From assembly GCF_000364705.1 (NCBI RefSeq), contig NZ_AQOH01000258.1:1-41386 (forward strand): DNA of 41,386 nt. The letters run 5' to 3'. The DNA comes from Pseudomonas fuscovaginae SE-1 (GTDB taxonomy: Bacteria; Pseudomonadota; Gammaproteobacteria; Pseudomonadales; Pseudomonadaceae). A model generated the notes under the pieces. It was not told where the DNA came from. It made no database searches and saw only the letters and a program-made list of their open reading frames with translations. The translations under genes were made by a program, and so were the position numbers. Positions 34,290 to 41,386 of this stretch are shown here, in pieces. Numbering within the stretch: the stretch's first letter is position 1; each line of letters opens with the position of its first letter.

Positions 34290-37200
34290 GTGCAAGAGCT
34301 GCTCGACTCCGTAAAATCGCTGTCCATCCGCGAGCGCAAGGCGCTCTCGGCGTTGCTCAAGCGACAAGGGGTGAACCTGTACGGGGTGACCCCGATTTTC
34401 AGGCGGGAGTCAGAGTCGTCTTCGGCGCTGTCCTACGCCCAGCAACGCCAGTGGATTCTCTGGCAGCTGGAGCCGGGCAGCGCCGCCTACAACATCCCCA
34501 CGGCCCTGCGCCTGAAGGGCAGCCTGGACACCGAAGCCCTGCGACGCAGTTTCGAGGCGCTGATCCGGCGCCACGAAACCTTGCGCACGACCTTGCGCGA
34601 GGACGCCGGACAGGTGCTGCAGGTGATCCATCCGGCCGATGTTTTCACGCTGGCGCCGGAGCGCCTGGCGACCCCGATCAGCGAAGACCTCGACGAACAG
34701 ATCCGCGCTTGCGTGGAGGACGAAGTGCAGCGGCCCTTCGACCTGGAGCAAGGTCCCTTGCTGCGGGTTCGGCTGCTGCAGATCGCCGAACAAGACCATG
34801 TACTGATCCTGACCCTGCACCATATCGTTTCCGATGGCTGGTCGATGCCGATCATGGTCGACGAACTGGTCCGCCTGTACGACGGTTTCCGCCAGGGCCG
34901 CGAGGTCGAACTTGCCGCCTTGCCGATCCAGTACGCCGACTACGCCCAGTGGCAGCGCGACTGGATGGAGGCGGGCGAGCAGGAACGCCAGCTCGGTTAC
35001 TGGAAGGGCCAGTTGGGGGGCGAGCAACCGGTGCTGGAACTGCCCGTCGATCGACCGCGCCCCACCCACCAGAGCCTGGCCGGACAAAGCCTGGCCATCG
35101 ACCTGGCGCCGCAACTGGCCCAGTCCCTCAAGGCCGTTGCCAGGCAGCAGGGCGTGACCCTGTTCATGTTGCTGCTGGCATCGTTCCAGACCCTGTTGCA
35201 CCGTTATTGTGGGCAGACCGACATCCGCGTTGGCGTCGCCATTGCCAACCGTAGCCGCGTGGAAACCGAAGGGCTGATCGGCTTCTTCGTCAACACCCAG
35301 GTCCTGCGGGCCGAGATCGATGCCCAGGCACCTTTCAGCCAGTTGCTGCAACAGGTCAAGAAAACCGCACTCGATGCCCAGGCCCACCAGGACCTGCCGT
35401 TCGAGCAACTGGTGGAGGCCTTGCAGCCGGAGCGCAGCCTGAACCGTACGCCGCTGTTCCAGGTGATGTACAACCACCAGACCCAGGTGCGTGGCGAGGC
35501 ACGCGAACTGGCCGGTTTGCGTGTCGAGGGCTTGTCCTGGGAAAAACGTACCGCGCAGTTCGACCTGACCCTGGACACCTTCGAAAGCGACGAAGGTCTG
35601 GGAGCGGCCTTCACCTATGCGAGTGACCTGTTCGACCCCGCGACCATCGAGCGCCTGGCCGGGCACTGGCGCAACCTGCTGCAAGCCATCGGCCGGGATC
35701 CGCGGCAGCGTATCGCCGCGCTGCCGATGCTGGACGCGGCGCAGCAGCAACAGACCATCCAGGCCTGGAATCCGGCCCCTGTGGCCTACCCGGGCAGTGC
35801 TTGTGCGCATGAATTGATCGAGGCCCAGGCCCTGAAGGCGCCGGATGCAGTGGCGGTGACCCATGGCGCCAGCAGCCTGACCTATGGCGAGTTGAACCGT
35901 CGTGCCAACCAGCTGGCGCACCATCTGCGCGCCTGTGGCGTCGGCCCGGATGTGCTGGTGGGGCTGGCGGTGGAGCGGGGCCTGGAGATGCTGATCGGCC
36001 TGCTGGCCATCCTCAAGGCCGGGGGGGCCTATGTGCCGCTGGACCCGGATTACCCCGAGGATCGCCTGGCGTACATGATCCAGGACAGCAACATCCGCCT
36101 GCTGCTGACGCAAAGCCACTTGGCCGGTCGCCTGCCGGTCCCCGACAGCGTGCGCAGCCTGTGCCTGGACCAGGAAGGCGACTGGCTGGAAGGTTATCCA
36201 CAACAGAACCTGCCGACGCTGACCGACCCCGACAACCTCGCCTACGTGATCTATACCTCGGGTTCCACCGGCAAGCCCAAGGGCACGCTGCTGCCGCACC
36301 ACAATATTCTCAGGCTGTTCCAGGCCACCGACGCATGGTTCGGGTTCGGGCCGCGGGATGTCTGGACGATGTTCCACTCCTATGCGTTCGATTTCTCGGT
36401 CTGGGAGATCTTCGGGGCGTTGATGCACGGTGGCCGCCTGGTCATCGTGCCGCGTGATATCAGTCGTTCGCCGCAGGATTTCTACCCGCTGCTGCTCAGT
36501 GAAGGGGTCACGGTGCTGAACCAGACGCCTTCGGCGTTCAAGCAACTGATCCGGGTGGCCTGCGAGGCACCGCCGTCGCCTTCGCCGCTGGCCTTGCGCT
36601 ACGTGGTGTTTGGCGGCGAAGCCCTGGATGTTGGCAGCCTGCGGCCCTGGTTCGAGCGTTTTGGCGATCATCAGCCGCAACTGGTCAACATGTACGGCAT
36701 TACCGAAACCACGGTGCACGTGACCTACCGACCGATCAGCCGCGAAGACCTGCTGCAGGCGGGCGTCAGCCCGATCGGCGAGGTCATCCCCGACCTGTCG
36801 TGGTACGTGCTGGATGCCGATTTCAACCCTGTGGCCCAGGGCTGCAGGGGGGAACTGCATGTCGGCCGTGCCGGCCTGGCACGCGGCTATCACCAGCGTC
36901 CGGCACTGACCGCCGAGCGTTTCGTTCCTGATCCGTTCGACGAGCAGGGCGGTGGCCGACTGTACCGTGCGGGCGATCTGGCCCGTTATCGGGGCGACGA
37001 TTGCATCGAATACATCGGGCGCCTGGACCATCAGGTGAAGATTCGCGGTTTCCGCATCGAGCTGGGCGAAATCGACGCCCGGCTGCGCGAGCATGCCGCT
37101 GTCCGGGAAGTCAGCGTCATCGATATCGACGGCCCGGGCGGCAAGCAGCTGGTGGCCTACCTGGTGCCGAGCGATCCGGCGCTGCTGGAGGCGGATCCGC

Positions 37201-40200
37201 AGGTCCAGGGCCAATGGCGACGTGACCTGCGCGAACACCTCAAGTCCGTGCTGCCCGACTACATGGTGCCAGCCCACTGGGTCCTGCTGCGCCAGATGCC
37301 CCTGACCGCCAACGGCAAGCTGGACCGCCGGGCCTTGCCTGCACCGGACGTTGCGCAGACGCAGAAAAGCCATGTGGCCCCCGTGACCACCGTGCAGCAG
37401 CAGGTGGCGCAGATCTGGGCCGAAGTGCTCAAGATCGAGCGGGTCGGGCTGGACGACAACTTCTTCGAACTGGGCGGCCATTCGCTGCTGGCGACCCAGG
37501 TCATCTCGCGGATTCGCCAGGGCCTCGAACTGGAGCTGTCGTTGCGTGATCTGTTCGAGGCCCAGGACCTGGCGGCGTTTGTGCGCAATGTCGAGGATGG
37601 CGGCGCCGCCCCGATTGCGGTCGCGGCCATCGAACCGGTCGACCGGAGCCAGCCGCTGCTGCTCTCCCATGCCCAGCAGCGCCAGTGGTTTCTCTGGCAA
37701 TTGGAGCCGGACAGTGCGGCCTACAACATTCCGGCGGCCCTGCAACTGCGCGGCACACTGGATGTCGAGGCCTTGCGGCGCAGCTTCGAGACGCTGATCG
37801 CCCGCCATGAAAGCCTGCGCAGCACCTTCCGGGAGGAGGGCGAGCAGACCGTGCAGGTCATTCATCCGGCCACAACCTTCGAGTTACCGGTGGAACGCCT
37901 GGCGCAAACCCCGGCGGCCGGGCGCGAAGCGGCCATTCGCGGTTACGTCGAGCGTGAAGCCGCGTGTGCCTTCGACCTGGTGCAGGGACCGCTGCTGCGC
38001 GTCCGCCTGCTGCGGGTGGCGGACACCGAACATGTGCTGGTGCTGACGGTCCACCACATCGTCTCCGACGGATGGTCCATGCCCATCATGGTCGACGAGC
38101 TGGTGCGCTTGTACAGCGCCTACCACCAGGGCGTGGCTGTCGACCTGCCGGCCCTGCCGGTGCAGTACGTCGACTACGCGCAGTGGCAACGGCGCTGGAT
38201 GGCCGAGGGCGAACAGGCCCGCCAACTGGACTACTGGACCGGGCAACTGGGAGGCGAACAGCCGGTGCTCGAACTGCCCACCGACCGTCCGCGACCGACC
38301 CTGCGCAGCCAAGTCGGCGAGCGCCTGGCCATCGATCTGCCGCCCGGCCTGGCCGATGGCTTGCGGGTCGCGGCCCGGCAGCAGGGGGTCACCCTCTTCG
38401 TGTTGCTGCTGGCTTCGTTCCAGACCCTGTTGCATCGCTACAGCGGGCAGGCCGACATCCGTGTCGGGGTGCCGATCGCCAACCGCAACCGGGTCGAAAC
38501 CGAACGCCTGATCGGCTTCTTCGTCAATACCCAGGTGCTGCGTGCCGGGTTCACCTCGAGCATGACCTTCAGCGAGCTGCTGCAGCAGGTCCGGCAGACG
38601 GCCCTGGAGGCCCAGGCGCACCAGGACCTGCCATTCGAGCAACTGGTCGAGGCGTTGCAGCCCGAGCGCAGCCTGAGCCACAGCCCGTTGTTCCAGGTGA
38701 TGTTCAACCACCAGGCCGAAGGCGCGGGCGAGTTGCATACGCTACCCGGCCTGACGGTCCAGGGACTGTCCTGGGACAGCCATGTCGCCCAGTTCGACCT
38801 GGCCCTGGACACCCATGAGCATACCGAGGGCCTGAGCGCCGCGCTGACGTACTCCAGCGCACTGTTCGACCGCTCGACCATCGAGCGCATGGCCGGGCAC
38901 TGGCGCAACCTGCTGGCGGCCATTGCCTGCGGTGCCCACCGTCGCGTGGTCGAACTGCCGATGCTGGGCGACGACGAGCGCCAGCGCATCATCGTCGACT
39001 GGAACCGGAGTGAGGCCCGTTACCCGACCGATCGCTGCATTCATGAGCTGATCGCCGAACAGAGCCGTGTAACACCGCAGGCGACGGCCCTGCTGTTCGA
39101 TGATGCGGACATGAGCTACCAGCAACTGGACCGGCATTCGAACCGACTGGCGCGCCAGTTGCGGGAGCTGGGCGTCGGCCCGGACGTGCTGGTCGGCGTG
39201 GCCCTGGAACGCGGCCCGCAGATGCTGGTGGGCCTGCTGGCGATCCTCAAGGCTGGCGGCGCCTATGTGCCATTGGACCCGGATTTCCCGGCGGATCGCC
39301 TGGTGTACATGGTGCGGGACAGCGGGCTGGCGTTGCTGCTGACCCAGAGCCACCTGGGCCTCCACCAGGCCGTGGGGGACGAAGTGCGCAGCCTGTTCCT
39401 CGACCCGTCGCAGGACTGGCTGCAAGGGTTCAGCGACGCACCGCTGGCCAATCTGGCACAGCCGGGCAACCTGGCGTACGTGATCTACACCTCGGGTTCC
39501 ACCGGCAAGCCCAAGGGCGTCGCGGTGCCCCACGGGGCGCTGGTGAACTTCCTCTTCAGCATGGCCGAACAGCCGGGTATCGAGTCTTCGGACCGGGTGT
39601 TGTCGTTGACCTCGTTGTCCTTCGACATCGCCGGGCTGGAGCTGTACCTGACCCTGATGCGCGGTGCCGCCGTGGTGCTGCTGCGTCAACAGCAGAACAA
39701 GGACCCGCGGGCCTTGCTGGAGATCATCGGCAAGCAGCAGGTCACGATGATCCAGGCGACGCCGTCGACCTGGCGCATGTTGCTCGACAGTGCACCGCCG
39801 GGCTGGCTGGCCGGCTGCCGGATCCTCTGTGGCGGCGAAGCGCTGAGCGCAGAACTGGCACAGCGGCTGATCGAGCAGGCCGGGCATGTCTGGAACGTCT
39901 ATGGCCCCACCGAGACCACCATCTGGTCGGCGCGGCACTACCTGACCTCGAGCGACGACATCCGGCTTGGCCGGCCGATCGCCAACACCCGCCTGCATAT
40001 CCTCGGCGACGATTTCGATGTGTTGCCACCGGGAGCCCGGGGTGAACTGCTGATCGCTGGCGATGGCCTGGCGCGGGGTTATCACCAGCGTCCGGGGCTG
40101 ACCGCCGAGCGGTTCATCCCGGACCCGTTCGACCCGGTGGGTGGAGGCCGGCTGTACCGCACCGGCGACCTGACCCTCTACCATGGCGATGGCGTGATCG

Positions 40201-41386
40201 AGTACGCCGGACGCCTGGACCACCAGGTGAAGATCCGCGGTTTCCGCATCGAGCTGGGCGAAATCGAGGCGCGGCTGCAGGAACATGCCGGCGTCCGTGA
40301 GGCCGTGGTCATCGATATCGACGGCCCGGCGGGCAGGCAACTGGGCGCCTACCTGGTGCCCGAGGAGGCGAGCCTGGCCCAGGCGAACGAGGCGGCGCAG
40401 GCCGTGCTCCAGCGCGAGCTCAGTGATTGGTTGAAGGCCGGCCTGCCGGACTACATGGTGCCGTCCCACCTGATCCTGCTGGAGCGGCTGCCGTTGACCC
40501 CGAACGGCAAGGTCGACCGCAAGGCGCTACCGGCTCCACGGGCCAACCTGTCGCAGCTCGCCTATCAGGCGCCGCAGACCCCGCTGGAACAAGCCCTGGC
40601 CGGGATCTGGCAGGAGGTGCTGAAGGTGGAACGGGTTGGGCTGGGCGACAACTTCTTCGATCTGGGCGGGCACTCGCTGATCGCGACCCAGGTGATTTCC
40701 CGGGTACGCCAGGGGCTCCACGTCGAGCTGCCCCTGCGCACGCTGTTCGAGGCCGACAACCTGGCCGGGTTCGCCGAACGGGTTGCCCGGGGGACGCTCA
40801 ACCGGGCACCGGCGCTGCTGCCGATCGGGCGTGACCAGCCGCTGCCGTTGTCCTATGCCCAGCAGCGCCAGTGGTTCCTCTGGCAACTCGAGCCGGACAG
40901 TGCCGCCTACAACATCCCGGCCGCCCTGCGGCTCGAGGGGGCGCTGGATGTCGAGGCGCTGCGGCGCAGTTTCGAGGCCCTGTGCGCACGGCATGAAGTA
41001 CTGCGTACGACGTTCCACCAGGACGGTGAGCAGGCGGTGCAGGTCATCCATCCCGCCGCCGCGTTTTCGCTGGCGGTCGATGCCGGCGTGCAACCGGCCG
41101 GCGAGGCGGAGATCGCCAGCTACGTCAATGAGGAAATCCGCCGTCCATTCGACCTGGAGCACGGCCCGCTGGTGCGGGTGAAACTGCTGCGCCTGGCGCC
41201 GCAGACTCATGTGCTGGTGCTGACCGTGCACCACATCGTTGCCGATGGCTGGTCGATGCCGGTCATGGTCGACGAGCTGGTGCAGTTGTATGAAGCCTGC
41301 AGCCAGGATCGCGAGATCGAATTGCCGGCGCTGCCCATTCAATATGCCGACTATGCCGTGTGGCAGCGGCAGTGGATGGGGGGGGG
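34290..41386 (+). CDS. NRPS5, 5' part: C-A-T, C-A-T, C..., predicted Thr then Gly
   Basis: About 2365 residues to the right edge, no stop reached. GTG 34290 has GGGAG at 34276-34280, 15 bp after NRPS4, and its N-terminus matches NRPS3. Module 1: C (HHIVSDG from 177); A core YTSGSTGKPKG at about 655, pocket D-F-W-N-V-G-M-V-H, a Thr code; carrier Ser1065. Module 2: C (HHIVSDG from 1255); A core at about 1733, pocket D-I-L-Q-L-G-V-I-W, a Gly code; carrier Ser2129. A third C domain (HHIVADG from 2314) starts, so at least one more residue is added. All motifs lie in one frame, so the gene looks intact. No E domain or thioesterase is reached. The last bases are a G9 run and should not be translated with confidence. 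Confidence 0.93.
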   Translation, partial: MQELLDSVKSLSIRERKALSALLKRQGVNLYGVTPIFRRESESSSALSYAQQRQWILWQLEPGSAAYNIPTALRLKGSLDTEALRRSFEALIRRHETLRTTLREDAGQVLQVIHPADVFTLAPERLATPISEDLDEQIRACVEDEVQRPFDLEQGPLLRVRLLQIAEQDHVLILTLHHIVSDGWSMPIMVDELVRLYDGFRQGREVELAALPIQYADYAQWQRDWMEAGEQERQLGYWKGQLGGEQPVLELPVDRPRPTHQSLAGQSLAIDLAPQLAQSLKAVARQQGVTLFMLLLASFQTLLHRYCGQTDIRVGVAIANRSRVETEGLIGFFVNTQVLRAEIDAQAPFSQLLQQVKKTALDAQAHQDLPFEQLVEALQPERSLNRTPLFQVMYNHQTQVRGEARELAGLRVEGLSWEKRTAQFDLTLDTFESDEGLGAAFTYASDLFDPATIERLAGHWRNLLQAIGRDPRQRIAALPMLDAAQQQQTIQAWNPAPVAYPGSACAHELIEAQALKAPDAVAVTHGASSLTYGELNRRANQLAHHLRACGVGPDVLVGLAVERGLEMLIGLLAILKAGGAYVPLDPDYPEDRLAYMIQDSNIRLLLTQSHLAGRLPVPDSVRSLCLDQEGDWLEGYPQQNLPTLTDPDNLAYVIYTSGSTGKPKGTLLPHHNILRLFQATDAWFGFGPRDVWTMFHSYAFDFSVWEIFGALMHGGRLVIVPRDISRSPQDFYPLLLSEGVTVLNQTPSAFKQLIRVACEAPPSPSPLALRYVVFGGEALDVGSLRPWFERFGDHQPQLVNMYGITETTVHVTYRPISREDLLQAGVSPIGEVIPDLSWYVLDADFNPVAQGCRGELHVGRAGLARGYHQRPALTAERFVPDPFDEQGGGRLYRAGDLARYRGDDCIEYIGRLDHQVKIRGFRIELGEIDARLREHAAVREVSVIDIDGPGGKQLVAYLVPSDPALLEADPQVQGQWRRDLREHLKSVLPDYMVPAHWVLLRQMPLTANGKLDRRALPAPDVAQTQKSHVAPVTTVQQQVAQIWAEVLKIERVGLDDNFFELGGHSLLATQVISRIRQGLELELSLRDLFEAQDLAAFVRNVEDGGAAPIAVAAIEPVDRSQPLLLSHAQQRQWFLWQLEPDSAAYNIPAALQLRGTLDVEALRRSFETLIARHESLRSTFREEGEQTVQVIHPATTFELPVERLAQTPAAGREAAIRGYVEREAACAFDLVQGPLLRVRLLRVADTEHVLVLTVHHIVSDGWSMPIMVDELVRLYSAYHQGVAVDLPALPVQYVDYAQWQRRWMAEGEQARQLDYWTGQLGGEQPVLELPTDRPRPTLRSQVGERLAIDLPPGLADGLRVAARQQGVTLFVLLLASFQTLLHRYSGQADIRVGVPIANRNRVETERLIGFFVNTQVLRAGFTSSMTFSELLQQVRQTALEAQAHQDLPFEQLVEALQPERSLSHSPLFQVMFNHQAEGAGELHTLPGLTVQGLSWDSHVAQFDLALDTHEHTEGLSAALTYSSALFDRSTIERMAGHWRNLLAAIACGAHRRVVELPMLGDDERQRIIVDWNRSEARYPTDRCIHELIAEQSRVTPQATALLFDDADMSYQQLDRHSNRLARQLRELGVGPDVLVGVALERGPQMLVGLLAILKAGGAYVPLDPDFPADRLVYMVRDSGLALLLTQSHLGLHQAVGDEVRSLFLDPSQDWLQGFSDAPLANLAQPGNLAYVIYTSGSTGKPKGVAVPHGALVNFLFSMAEQPGIESSDRVLSLTSLSFDIAGLELYLTLMRGAAVVLLRQQQNKDPRALLEIIGKQQVTMIQATPSTWRMLLDSAPPGWLAGCRILCGGEALSAELAQRLIEQAGHVWNVYGPTETTIWSARHYLTSSDDIRLGRPIANTRLHILGDDFDVLPPGARGELLIAGDGLARGYHQRPGLTAERFIPDPFDPVGGGRLYRTGDLTLYHGDGVIEYAGRLDHQVKIRGFRIELGEIEARLQEHAGVREAVVIDIDGPAGRQLGAYLVPEEASLAQANEAAQAVLQRELSDWLKAGLPDYMVPSHLILLERLPLTPNGKVDRKALPAPRANLSQLAYQAPQTPLEQALAGIWQEVLKVERVGLGDNFFDLGGHSLIATQVISRVRQGLHVELPLRTLFEADNLAGFAERVARGTLNRAPALLPIGRDQPLPLSYAQQRQWFLWQLEPDSAAYNIPAALRLEGALDVEALRRSFEALCARHEVLRTTFHQDGEQAVQVIHPAAAFSLAVDAGVQPAGEAEIASYVNEEIRRPFDLEHGPLVRVKLLRLAPQTHVLVLTVHHIVADGWSMPVMVDELVQLYEACSQDREIELPALPIQYADYAVWQRQWMGG
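41378..41386. other. Terminal G9 run, likely sequencing or contig-end artefact
   Basis: The window stops in nine G residues just after the codons for QRQWM. In the equivalent place of the other C domains the sequence continues as TGGATGGAGGCGGGCGAG or close to it, so the run replaces expected coding bases. Poly-G tails are common artefacts of read or contig ends. Confidence 0.7.

Noticed and set aside
26214..34367. An 8.1-kb open frame on the minus strand (over 2700 codons) opposite NRPS4
   Set aside because: It mirrors the NRPS4 frame, is rich in Gln, His, Arg and Leu with no domain motifs, and arises because GC-biased third positions remove stop codons from the antisense frame. NRPS4 has all NRPS motifs in the other direction.
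8498..41386. Cluster as a corrugatin-type lipopeptide siderophore instead of pyoverdine
   Set aside because: There is no lipid-accepting starter C domain, no His pocket was read, and the fpvGHJKCDEF plus pvdH/mbtH context is that of pyoverdine.

Overview
The window is GC-rich (by eye roughly 65 % G+C) and looks like a fluorescent Pseudomonas (fluorescens/putida/syringae type) chromosome: it carries a large part of a pyoverdine siderophore locus. The main evidence is gene order. A PvdH-type diaminobutyrate aminotransferase (C-terminal part only) and an MbtH-like gene run rightward into a strong bidirectional terminator. Facing them is a leftward eight-gene operon that matches P. aeruginosa fpvGHJKCDEF gene for gene. 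Divergent from fpvG, a rightward block holds a SyrP-like aspartate beta-hydroxylase and then five non-ribosomal peptide synthetase (NRPS) genes that run off the right edge. There are no tRNA or rRNA genes, IS elements, phage genes or CRISPR arrays, and no gene-free stretch longer than 300 bases.

Layout: 1-751, precursor supply and NRPS helper (pvdH end, mbtH); 761-800, terminator; 811-7059, the fpv operon for periplasmic handling and reduction of siderophore iron, almost all genes overlapping or abutting; 7060-7346, divergent regulatory region with a near-consensus PvdS (iron-starvation sigma factor) promoter and an 8-bp inverted repeat touching it; 7347-8330, hydroxylase; 8331-8497, intergenic region with an exact consensus PvdS promoter; 8498-41386, NRPS genes 1 to 5.

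The NRPS genes read as: NRPS1 C-A-T; NRPS2 C-A-T-E-C-A-T; NRPS3 C-A-T-C-A-T; NRPS4 C-A-T-E-C-A-T; NRPS5 C-A-T-C-A-T-C... (open at the right edge). I aligned the adenylation pockets by eye to the GrsA code positions and compared them with remembered codes. This predicts, after a PvdL-made chromophore (pvdL is not in the window): Lys, D-Asp, Ala, Thr, a basic residue (Orn or Lys), D-Asp, Dab (diaminobutyrate), Thr, Gly, then at least one more residue. With the stand-alone hydroxylase, both D-Asp residues are probably D-beta-hydroxyaspartate, so with the chromophore catechol all three bidentate iron sites could be filled without any hydroxamate.

Notable points: two gene pairs look duplicated (NRPS2+3 and NRPS4+5); two types of terminal docking sequence alternate along the five proteins; the two Asp carrier-domain regions are about 94 % identical in DNA; the condensation domain before the Dab module has HHxxxDA instead of HHxxxDG; and the window ends in a G9 run that looks like a sequencing or contig-end artefact. 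pvdS, pvdL, pvdA, fpvA, pvdE and the periplasmic maturation genes are not seen here.
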